From contig WFMF01000242.1 of assembly GCA_011033025.1 (NCBI GenBank), positions 124,001-188,000 on the forward strand: a DNA stretch of 64,000 nt, in the 5' to 3' direction. The notes under the pieces are model-generated. The model saw only the letters and a list, made by a program, of their open reading frames with translations. It was not told the DNA's origin and did not search any database. The first letter of the stretch is position 1, and each line of letters opens with the position of its first letter. The DNA is from Beroe forskalii. Lineage: Eukaryota > Ctenophora > Nuda > Beroida > Beroidae. A program made the position numbers and the translations under genes. Shown piece after piece: positions 20,326 to 32,000 of this stretch.

Positions 20326-21360
20326 TGAGGGGTTTAACATTCTCCAGATGACGGTGGTATTACGTCATTGATTCTAAGTTTAAGTAATGATGATTATGTC
20401 ACTGGACTCTTGAACCCTTGCGTAGTCTTTAGAAATTTAGAAGCTCGTTTCCGAGTTATTATCATTTTATGGTGCTTACCAGTTAGCTGACATTTTACAT
20501 CACTCTAGTTTCTAACCACTTCATCAGAATCAATCACGTGGTCGGTGGTGCTATTCTATTATTTAGTGGGGTATTCAGTATTCACAATTGCATAGATTAT
20601 TTTACATGATACAAACAAGTTCTTAGTATGCCAGATATGCTTGGTATGTCAGATTCCATAAATCAGGGAAGTACTTGCTTCGAGTTTCACTGTTCGAGTA
20701 AAATCATCAAATCATTTAGAATCATTTATCAGAAATATTGTGAGACTAATCACTATATTAGATTATATGACTAGAGATTAATATATGACATTATTTTGTG
20801 TAATTAGATGTACAAATTTTAATGACGAAACTAATTTTCATTTGTTGTCATTCCGTTAATTTACCAATTAATTGCTGTATATTGACTGATTATAGTTGAT
20901 TGAATCTGTTTTAATTATCCATAAAAACTAGTATTCCTGCTTTCTTCAAAATTAACTCAAAATTCTCAAATTTATCAACATATTTCTATAAACCAGTTAC
21001 GAATTGTGTTATTTCATGCTATGTTCAAAATGCCGTAAAACCTGACCAGGCATCTTGCACGGTCAATCTCTATCTTTGTTTTCAGCGAACGCAAAGATAG
21101 AACTAAAACAACTCATATTCTTTCCTCTATGTCTGTATTCTGTAAATCTACAGTAACTCAGGCTGCACTCTGACATTCCTTTGAAATATGCGTGGCTTCT
21201 TTCTATATTACACTGTCAACAACAAATTATCTCATACTGTAATTATTTCATACTAGGGCACTATAATATGTATATTTCATTCCTTGCTGGTTTCAACTTT
21301 CAACGTGACATTTGGTCAATGACCGGGCGTCCGATGCACTTTAGATGCACTCTAGAGTGT
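20326..21360. other. sorting nexin 3' flank, gene-free
   Basis: AT-rich 3' UTR and flank. No domain-bearing ORF or RNA gene seen. Confidence 0.5.
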
Positions 21361-21363
21361 ATC

Positions 21364-21486
21364 TAAGGTGCGCTTAGGGAGCAAGCCGGGTCCGGGGTCA
21401 TTTGGGGTGCATCTAGGGTGCGTTTAAATAAACGCACCCTAGATGCATCCCAAATGACCCGACCTTCCCCCTAAGCGCACCCTAAA
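21364..21486. repeat. foldback element, 58-bp arms
   Basis: Left arm GGTGCGCTTAGGGA..TCATTTGGGGTGCATCTAGG pairs with CCTAGATGCATCCCAAATGA..CCCCTAAGCGCACC, centred on GCGTTTAAATAAACGC. Small indels separate the arms. Non-coding foldback/MITE. Confidence 0.85.
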
Positions 21487-22330
21487 CAAAATGGCGTATA
21501 TTTTCATTTGAGTTGGCCTGGATAATCAGAAGAGTTCATAGTTAACCCCCACTGAAAACAGCCATGTATTGTTTTCTCATGTTAGATCAACCAGTTCCCA
21601 AATTGGGATAATCTATGACTATTATTAGATGGAAGTAGATCAGAGTAGACGTGGAATATTAGGGTGTAAAATAATACACTAATCACGCTAATGTACCGTC
21701 TCCTTTCAAATTAAACGATTGCAAGAAAATAACTTGCATCCATTATTTTCGTGGTTGTGTAATGTGTTAGTTAATTAATTGAGCTACAAAAGAAAGTAAA
21801 GTAGAATTTATAATGCTTAAAAAGTTTAAATTTTTCCCTGATTTAAGTACGAATTTTCAATTACGAGGCGTTTGTTAGGAGTTGAAAATTTCAACAGTGA
21901 ATGTAAGTCTTAAGATAAGTATTTTCTTCCGAAAAAAGCCTGTGAAGTTGTTTCATGTTGACCAATCGGCAATTATTCATATCGAGCATGTTTGGGGCAG
22001 TCACAGAGAAAATACTGATAGTTGTGGGCGTCGAAAACGTTTAGTTTGATAATGTTCGCGCTACGCGCACAGTTAACGCGCGTGCGCCACTTGCTCTGTC
22101 GTATTCTGTCCACTAAAATGAGTGAAAAGTGGTATGAATGCGAGTACGTGCGTAGTGATTGGATAATGCGTGGCGGCGGATCAAGTTCAACGACGACCGC
22201 TCCTGGCCTCGGCGACTTCCCTTTAAGATAACTGGGAAATGAGGCCGGGGCCGTGAGGTCCACGAGACGATAATCCCATCACCCATGACGAGATTGTGCC
22301 TGCCTGGTGCTTCTAACCGCCTGAAGGGTC

Positions 22331-22400
22331 AAGGGTGGGGTGCTGTGAGGTGACTGTGAGGGGATGTGCACATCCCCTCACCTCACAGCACTCCACCCTT
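22331..22400. repeat. hairpin, about 33-bp arms
   Basis: AAGGGTGGGGTGCTGTGAGG at the left is inverted as CCTCACAGCACTCCACCCTT at the right, with GATGTGCACATC at the centre. The left arm carries a few extra bases (GTGACT region). Confidence 0.85.
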
Positions 22401-22699
22401 CGTGGGGCAGCGTGTGAGAGTGGTGGTCATGAACCGCGGACCAGAGTGGCAGACATGGCCAAAATTTACCGTTTTTGATCCAGCTCAACTTCTGAGTACA
22501 TAATTTGGAATTCAGCCCACAGCATATTCTTAATAAAAGGTATTTAAAGAAATAATTAATAAACTTTTCTTTGGTTGTTGATAGAAATAAGAGGAAAAGA
22601 TCACATTAAAATTCAATGTCAATGATCAGATTCAGAATCAGAAGTACATAATGTAATTGAAACAAACGCATCTCTACATGATTGAGGAACTTATTACCC

Positions 22700-22985
22700 T
22701 GGTGTTCCGACATAGTTCTGGGTGTTTTTAGTAGTTCTTAGCTTTAAAGGCGCGCGAGAGCGCGCAAATGTGCTTTACGATGTTTGCGAAAAAAGTACAT
22801 TTGTGCGCTGTCACGCGCCGCAGAAAGATACCTATGCGCAGCGTAAAACGCTGCGCCTCAAAAGGTCTAGACACCGTTTCCTTGCTGACAATGCTAAGCG
22901 GTGCAAGAGTATGCGCCGCGTAACAACGTCACCTTGCGTAACAGGTGCAGTTCGAACTTTCACCGTAAACTAGGTCGGAACACCA
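22700..22985. repeat. MITE with GGTGTTCCGAC terminal inverted repeats
   Basis: Starts GGTGTTCCGACATAGTT and ends AACTAGGTCGGAACACC. Interior is rich in GCGC words. A similar terminal word, ACATAGGTCGGGATACC, occurs at 33268. The open frame across it has no recognisable domain. Confidence 0.75.
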
Positions 22986-24590
22986 CGGTTATAAACCAAG
23001 AAGTTTCCTATCCCGTTCTCTTGTGGCGCAAACTGAATTGAAATCGGTACTGCAAAATATTGACATCGTTCAGTATGAATCGATGGCTATGTATGGCATC
23101 GACTCATTAATGAAGTATAATATCTGAAACAAACTTTTTCGGCGAAATATTTTACCCACCATGCGACAATGTCTTAAGAAAGCCCCATTAAAATTTTTAA
23201 ATTTATGGGTATAATATCTGAAACAAACTGTGGCGAAATGGTGCGACAACGTCTGGCAAATTTCGTGGCACAAAATTTATGTGGAACGAAATTAGGGGAT
23301 TTCAAATTTTGATCCTCATAATTATCGTTCCACATATTAAATAAAATAAGTCTCGTGAGGTATGTGAAATCAATAATAGGTAATTCTGTCAGCGCCACAA
23401 TAATACTTGGTAAAAATTATCAACTTCAAAAACGCAGTCCCAAAATAACCATCGTCCATCATAAAATTCGGAACCTCGACCATTAAATTTGATATAAAAT
23501 ACCGTGACCAGCACGCTAGAAATTCACGTTAACAGAGCCCAATTATTCAACTTAAATTTAAATAATTCATTAATAAATGCATGGGACTCAATCATCATAA
23601 TTCATTTCAATTCTCGAATTACTGTCAAAATAAACCTTCAAAACATATACAATGTAATTTATTCCTTGTTTTTGTTAAAGCAAATAAAAATTTTGAAGGA
23701 TTTAATTAATTTAAGCTCGAAGATTGCATCATAGTGCATGCAATGGATCGATTTAATGTGGGATTGATCAGGGCACACAATTACAATTACAATTACAATT
23801 TATTGTCGACAGCAAATGTGCGAACGACAAATTTTGCGACTTAATCTAATTGATAAAACTGCATAATCCGCACAAGTTGGTACATGGGTTGTTGAAAGTG
23901 AATGCGTGAACTATCGTAAATTCACTTTTAGTAAATATCGATCCGTTATTCGATCGATCAAGGAAGATAGGTTGAATTTCCGGCAGGTTCGGTACGATTA
24001 AACGGCTCTCGGCAGGGACTTGTGAGGGAACTTTTCGCGCCAATAGATTTCCCAATGTAACACTCGGTACTGAACAATTCAATAACACGAGTCTATTGCA
24101 ATGTGAAATCGATTGGGTCGAGAGGTGCCGACTTTGCGGCTGCCGAACTGCGCAATCGCACAGAACCAAAATGTACCGAACCTGCCTCAAGTTCAGCACT
24201 GTCATGATATGTTTAAAGGAATAATGGGATTCAGTACGTATTCAGAAATGCTATCAAATTTAACATTAAACCACCAAAAAACCTTTCCTAATTCCTTAAA
24301 TCCAGACATTACTACGTAGAAAAATCAATCTAGTGACGAATGGCAATAAATTTCGTCCCGAATTAAACCTAAAATGAAATAACAATCAAGTATATCAACT
24401 GAAGCCCCAAACAGAAAAACCCGATATTACACTTACGATGACCAAAACTAACAAAAGTGTTCCATATATATTGTCATATTTAGATACAATGTATGTGATT
24501 GTGATCAACAAAGTATCAAATAGTAATAGAGAGCCACCAATTATCACAACGAAAATGCTGAAAATGAAATAAGAATTCTTACAGTTACCG
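22986..24590. other. gene-poor AT-rich stretch
   Basis: No gene seen. Contains a short direct repeat (ATAATATCTGAAACAAACT at 23118 and 23212) and an ACAATT simple repeat at 23780-23800. Confidence 0.5.
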
Positions 24591-24591
24591 T

Positions 24592-24687
24592 GGTGACTCG
24601 ACCTTCTAGGCGCGGCGTATTACGCCGCGCTTGGGTGAGCTTTTTAGCATTGAAAGTACTTTGCGCGCCTCAAAAGATCGAGACACC
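24592..24687. repeat. 96-bp MITE with inner hairpin
   Basis: GGTGACTCGACCTTCTAGGC is inverted as GCGCCTCAAAAGATCGAGACACC; inside is GCGCGGCGTATTACGCCGCGC. The right end resembles CCTCAAAAGGTCTAGACACC at 22857 within the 22.7-kb MITE, so the two may be related. Confidence 0.7.
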
Positions 24688-25094
24688 AATGAAATGTTGA
24701 ACTTTAAATTTCTACACTTTGCCCGATGCCTATCAATAATATTCTTCACTTGGAAATGATTTTAACCCACATTTGACATTATCATTATTACACGTGTGTT
24801 ATACTGAATAACATAATAACAATCATTGGTAAACTATTATTATACGAGAATGCACAGAAAATAATGTTACAAAACAAGGTGTGTGTATATATATTTACAG
24901 GTCTTATGAATACATTACACAATAATATATGTATATATGGGTGCACATCGCTCGATAAAATTTGGAGAAAGATTACTTGAGACGCGCGACTGAGATGCTG
25001 ACAATTATGCAAATTGAATATGGATGAGGTGCTACCAGTAGTTTATCTTTATAGTCTACAACGACGCTGTCTGACCCACTGTTACCCATATGTC

Positions 25095-25234
25095 TGCAGA
25101 CCGCTCGATTGAAAAAGGGCTCGATAGAGACGCGCAAAAATTGTGTGCTTTTGACGGAATTTGTATAGAAAGTTGGAGCGCGCATAGCAAATCCGCACGT
25201 CTTTATCGAGGCCTCTGTCAATCGAGCGGTCTGC
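25095..25234. repeat. 140-bp inverted-repeat element
   Basis: GCAGACCGCTCGATTGA at the left and TCAATCGAGCGGTCTGC at the right form perfect 17-bp ends; inner GCTCGATAGAGACG and CGTCTTTATCGAGGC also pair. Confidence 0.85.
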
Positions 25235-25704
25235 ACACATATAAGTAAGATAATAATGTGTATAATGGATCGCAAAGGGTCAGACAATTCCAGTGTAATA
25301 ATTGCGCGTCTTTATCGATCCAAATTCCAGTGAAATTTAATCGATGGATGTGCCCACGCATACATATGTCACACGGTGCATACCTTTCACACCTTCATAG
25401 TGGTAATACATTTGTATTATATGAAAAAAAGAATGCGTTGTTTTCTGAATTCTGATGTTTAAAACGATTTCAGATAATGTATAGAAACATTGCACGATTT
25501 GCATCATGCATGCGCGCATGACATGATCACGCGCACAGTTTCAAGTTTTTACCAGCACTATGAAGATGCTGCTCAGCAAAAGATAAACAGGTGTCAGTAT
25601 TAAATAGTATTCAATGAAGCTATATCCATGCACTAAAACTTTAGAAACTAAACCCCACGCACGACAAATACTTTTAGGCGGTACAACACGTCATCATCAA
25701 CTCA

Positions 25705-25842
25705 CCTGTCGAACTCCTATGTGCGCGGCTTTTTTCATGCGCGGTGTAATTGTGCGCGGCTCACTGCCTGTCATTAGGAGCCAGTGAGCCGCGCACGATA
25801 CCGCCGCGCATGAAAAAGCCGCGCACGTAGAAGTTGGACAGG
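25705..25842. repeat. foldback element, 60-bp arms
   Basis: Left arm CCTGTCGAACTCCTATGTGC..GGCTCACTG pairs with CAGTGAGCC..GCACGTAGAAGTTGGACAGG, with a 15-nt loop near 25770. GC-rich stem in AT-rich surroundings. Confidence 0.88.
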
Positions 25843-26014
25843 CCACCGTAAACATGGATAATGACTTCACTCACACTAAACCACTGATTATTCTCGTGCG
25901 TGGCGTAGAAAATGGGAAGAAATATATTATTAGAGTCTTGAAATCGAGACAAATACGGTCGGGGAATGTGAATGTGTGTGGTATAATTACTCAACTAGAG
26001 AAGGGGTGCGATAC

Positions 26015-29000
26015 TCAGGTGGATTTGTTGATGTGCACCACAATGGCAATCACCGCAGCAATGATCACCACGATCAGGAATATCACCAGGCCGCAGATCA
26101 GCTTTTTCTGAAGAAAGTTGGTTGTCAGTAATTATAGATCAGCTTTTTCTGAGGAAAGTTGGTTGTCAGTAATAATAGATCTGCTTTTTCTGAGGAAAGT
26201 TGGTTGTCAGATCTGCTTTTTCTGAGGAAAGTTGGTTGTCAGTAATAACAGATCAGCTTATTTTTCTGAAGAAAGTTGGTTGTCAGTAATAATAGATCAG
26301 CTTATTTTTCTGAAGAAAGTTGGTTGTCAGTAATAACAGATCAGCTTTTTTCTGAAGAAAGTTGGTTGACAGAAATAACACCCACATTGGGAAGGATTTC
26401 CGGAAAAGGAAGGGTGGGTTCGTTAATGCGACCCTGGCTATTTTACTAAAGGGGTTCGGGTATAAAGTATTATTTTAAACCCCTTCTGATGAACCGCCAA
26501 GTTTTCAGAGTTGTTCCCGTACAAGAAATTATCTTAGGCGCCAATAGTAATAAGTCATCAATCTCTGAACTAAAACAAGTAAAAGGCTATTGATTGAGGT
26601 TCACCAACAGTGTAGACTGTAGAAGCCCCACTGTTTCTCGGTACAAGACGCTGACTCAACGTATTTAAAGGTGCAGTCCGGGATATCGGCAAAAAAAATT
26701 AAAATTCCTAAATTTCCGCTCAAGTCATTAGTATGATGCCCAACATTAATCCTACAAACGGAATTCGAGTGAAAATAATCTATCATCGTCTAATTGGCCA
26801 CTGAAGTTCGCGCGTGTGATCCTTGAGCAGCATCCGCCCGCTACACTCAGCTTATATTTCATGTATTTGCGTGTAGTTTCGTTGTTATTTTACCACTCTA
26901 CACTGTTTCTCGTTTTATCTGTTTTGTTTTCAGTCCTTACACAAACATAGGACAGTTGTGTGATTATTGGTTACTTGTTACATGCAATTTACTTACTTTT
27001 AGAACCGACTAATTAGAACCCAATGTGGTCCATGAAGTATTTCAGGCAATTTTCCCGAGCTTCTTTTTGATAGCTATTGCTCTTATTCACATATCTACCC
27101 AATGTTTCTCGTTTCTCAAACTTTTCTGAAATTATAGCTTTGCCAACTGCTCTTTTAAATCTAAATTCAAGTAAATGAATATCCTTTTTCAGTCAAATTT
27201 GCCACAGTTCAGCCATGAAACCATTAAACACTTCAGATGCCTCATGTCTACTGTGTATAACATAGTCTATCGTGATACTTAATAGCTCAGATTCGGTAAA
27301 ATTTGAATCCGGCTAGTTGTGTCCTGAAACAAGGCTGCTCTGACATTCTGACTTATCAAGATTTTCTGATAGCAGGTTATTCAGTCACTAACACCGGTCC
27401 GTTATCAAAGTTCGACTATGATCAGAACAGTATCCTGATGTCTACTGACACTTGACAGTCCTACTGTGTTATCAGAAAAGCTTTATTGTAATCCATTGTT
27501 ATATTTACTGTGCCCAAACCTGATACCAGCAAAATCAAAGCATTAATATAAGTACATATTTAGTAACTAACCAGCCTGATCAGAACTTTGATTTCGCCGT
27601 ATTTGAATTCGATACTATCCTGGAAGCAAAATGCTCTTTAGTCTTTACTAACTTACTTAAAAAGACTCGTCTAAGTTATACATTTGTCGTTTCACCGTTC
27701 ACCGGAGCCTGGTAGCTACCTCTGACAACAGTCTGCTATCTGACTATTGACCAGTCCATCATGATAACAGTCTAGTGCCTCATTGCCTCATTGAACTCCC
27801 TAGCTATAACTCTATAACCCGATTTTTGGCGCACTGGTCCAGTACGTCAAAAATCGGGTTATAGAGTTATATACTGGATGACATCTCGTGTAAATTAACA
27901 GCTTATTTGACACCAAACTATAATGACCGGCCCCAACTTCCAGAATAGGCCCAAAAAAGCCAGAAGTTTAAGAAAAAATCGCGAATTTCAAAGTTATCGT
28001 CAGATTTGTCTTGGAAATAGGCCGAACCCAATACAAATACGTATCTTCTTCGTAATTCACTACATACACATGTCACACACAGCTTACAGCTATATATTCC
28101 TACACTGAACAGTAACCATCAATTTGATTTAGAATATCAAAGCGGCCCCTTTTCCACATCGGTAGTCATGAGTCCACTCCCTATGTTTATTTACGAGTTA
28201 GCAGCACTCAGCAGCCCGCCCTGGAGTTTGCGTCGGGTGCAAGCTGCAGCGAACCAGTCAGCTTGGAGATATTATGTCATGTGATAGGATAATAAGGTGA
28301 CCATTCTTCATCACACCGTCACGGCTCCGTTCATAGTTTCAAAAGTAAAGGTTTCACATATGAATTACATTACCATAGCGGCTATCAGAGGGTTTTGTTT
28401 ACCTTCGAGACGTGATCAATAACAACATTATCTGACTGTAAAGTGTAAAGTTACCAAACTTGAAAGCACATCACAGGCAACAGCAAGTCAAAACACTGCA
28501 TTTCTATCACGTGTCATTGCATTTGTGGTCTGCACAAATGACAAAGTTGTTGCTCTTAAATAATTTTTATTGCAATTTTATCCCAATCAAATAAAAGATT
28601 CAATGTGCGTAAAGTTTGACGGCTGACTCTATATGCTAATTAGATTCTTAACGTTATTTCTAACTTGGCTGTTGCCTGTTAATTAGTGTTCCTTGTTGTT
28701 GCGACTTGCGTATCATCGGATCTCCTTTCCGATTTCTAAATTTGATATTGCGTTTGATTCCATGAAAAAACACGAGTCAGGATGGAGTAAGATCGTTAAA
28801 AAGCGAAAGAGAGAAGAGGCTGCTAAAGTAGGTGCTAGAACTTTGTTTGATGTCGGAGTAGCAAAAAAGCACAAATCCGATACAGTTTGTGACCCTCAAG
28901 CTCCATCTATCAATGGACCAAACAGCACTCTCCAAATCCATGATCCATTGCCTGAGCCAAATACATCTGTGATAGCAACATCTTCCAGTCAGAATACATC

Positions 29001-32000
29001 AGATCCAGATGACTTCTCTGAAGTCCCCTCAGATGCACCCCAGGAGAAGCCGGCCGACATCCCAATGTTTTCATCCAGCAATATTGCAAATGAACTTGAA
29101 GGTAAGCGTTTCAAAAATAAGGCAGTCAACCATAAATTAGACATTTGACAGCACGTTTGTTCAATGCATATTTTTGGAAAAAACGGTAGAAGTACGAGAC
29201 GTACTTAAAGAATATTTGTCTATCTTTTCTAAAATTTTGAAATTTGCTTAAATTTACGTAAATTTACTTTATGATTCGTATTTACATATCGAGGCATATT
29301 TTCACGGTTTTTTTGCGTTATCTGTTACCTATCTAATTATCTTATTGCGATTTTGGCCGTTTTTTTAACGAATTATGTAGAAAAATACGCATTCTTTAAT
29401 TGCATAGTATTAACATCACGATTAATCCATCATAATTCATTATAGGTTCGGCTGACATTGGTCAATACAAAGATATAAAGGAGTTGCCAGAGTCGACTGT
29501 TGCATTTGTTGTACGAAACGGCCACAAGGGAATCCCCAACCTCTCTGATATTCCTAGAGACAGTGTGGATCATTCATTCCCAACATCCCTACTAAGCTAT
29601 CGGTAAATTGTTGAGTTTATGAGGATTTTATCGTTTTTCTTGAATTTCTCCAAATAATAGGACATCTGGTCTCAGATTGATAATCGAAGACACTTTGATA
29701 TTATGAACAAATTTGTGACTATCAAGTTCTCTCGACCAACTTTTCCTTTTTAGAAATTGGCCTGAAGATTGCATGATCTAAAATTTGAATAAGTTACAGA
29801 AATTACTACACGTCATGAAGTACCTAGTTTCTTTTTTTCAGTAACAATGACAGCAAGAAGTATCCTCGGACCTGGCTCGTCTTCAGCCAGATAACTGCCT
29901 CTTTCTACTGTCTTCCATGTCGACTGTTCCACAAGGATGCTGGAAAGGGTATGCTCTCCTCTCAAGACGGGTGGCAGGTTTCATCTGGAAAATACCAACG
30001 GCTCCACGACAGAGTGCGTCGACATGAGGCAACTTCTTCACACAGAGTTTGCTTCACTAATTGGAAAGTGATGCAGGAAAGGTATTCCCTTAACTCTTTC
30101 TTGTCTATTTGCGTCTTTTCACTCCGCACACGGTTGCAGTGCATTTAGGCATCAATAATAATCAAACAATGATTGATTTAGTTGCAGAGGTACCACGTTC
30201 TTTTATTGAATGAATCATTTGGTTGAAATTAGAAATACAAGAACTTCCAATCTGCAGACTGAAGACAGACAAGGGGATAGACAACATGCTGATCAAAGAT
30301 CTTAAGTCGCAGCAGCAGAAGTGGCAGCATATCTTCAAGCAGATCCTGCGTGTAGTTTTGTTCATTGCTGAGAGGGGACTGGCTTTCCGAGGAACTGTGG
30401 AGAAAATTGGAGAACCAAGCAATGGTAACTTTCTGGGAATTTTGGAGTTGCTGGCACAGTCTGATCCCATCCTCTCGTTGTTTTTAGAAAAGGTTGGTAT
30501 ATCGCATGATCAATGATGGATCACACTGCACACAAGTTTATAATTCAAAAACATAGCTATTTCAATAACATACCTACCATGGCTACTATAATCGCTTGAT
30601 TCATACTACAATAACAAGTTTTAATTTTTTATCAGGTCCGAAAATCACAGATGGACGAAGCACGTTTGAAAGCTCACTACCTCTCACCCTCATCACAGAA
30701 CGAGTTTTTGAGCAAGTGTGGGGAAAAGGTTAGGCAGTTCATCGTGTCTGAATGTATGGCAGCAGATTTCTTCTCGATCCTAGTGGATGCAACACCTGAT
30801 AACAGTCACCTGGAGCAGCAGACATTTATCTTGAGGTAAATAATTACACCTTAGCTTCATGAAAACCTACGAATATTGGTCTATAGAAGTATCAACTATT
30901 TTCTTACACGCAAAATTCTCTTATATATGCAACATTCAATAATTTGTGGTTGCGTGATAGGCTCTTATTTCCTAAGTCTGAAGACTGCAACATACCTTTA
31001 CCCAGCCTTCAAGCCGTTTTTATTATTCAGGTACTTGAAGCAGGAAGATAACAGGAGATTCCTCGTGAAAGAGATGTTCCTAGAGTACGTTGAGTGTTCT
31101 GAGAAGACAGGTGCTGACATAGCGAAGCTCATCCTCGACGAACTGGAGAAGCATGGTCTGAACAGCGCAAAGTTACGAGGTCAAGGCTACGACAACGGCA
31201 GCAATATGTCTGGGAAGTTTAATGGGTGCCAAGCTATCATCAAAGAGACCTGCCCTTATGCACCATTGTCATCTTGCACTCTTCACAGCCTCAATTTGGT
31301 TGGAGTGGACTCAGCCCAATGTTGCCCGGCAGCCATCACTTTCTTCGGTAGTGTACAGAAAGTGTATGTACTCTTTTCATCTAGCCCCAAGCGGTGGGAA
31401 ATCCTTAAAGAAGTTATTGGTGACTCCCTGCATGCTCAGTCTGAAACACGGTGGACTGCCAGGATAAGTGCAGTTAAACCTTTTGCCGCCCATTTAGATG
31501 GGATAAAGAATGCCCTCCTCAAACTGAACAAGAAGAACTTCCCTTCACTTAAAGCAGCGAATGTAGCCGACATCAACGGACTCGTGAAGTATTTGTCAAG
31601 CTTCGTGTGTGTCCTGATGTCCTCGATCTGGTTCAAAGTTTTAAAAGCAATTGACATCAGGAATCAGATTATTCAGAAACGAGACTGTACTCTTGATGTG
31701 GCCTTCAAGAATGTGGAAGCTCTTCTTGCTGATCTAAAGGAGCTCAGGGAGAGGTTTGAAGATATCGTCAGTGAAGCTTCCTTGGTTGCTGAGGCATTGA
31801 ACATTCCTGTTGAATTTCCAGAGTTACGGCAGGTATTGAGGGTAAGAAGGGATGGAACGGACATGAGTGATAAAGAAAGGTTCAAATTCCATGTATTTTA
31901 TCTCCTGATGGACAGTGTAATTGGTGGAATAACGGAGCGATTCAGATCCATGAACGCCATTTATCAGAGGTTTTCCTTCCTTTGGACTTACCTGGATATG

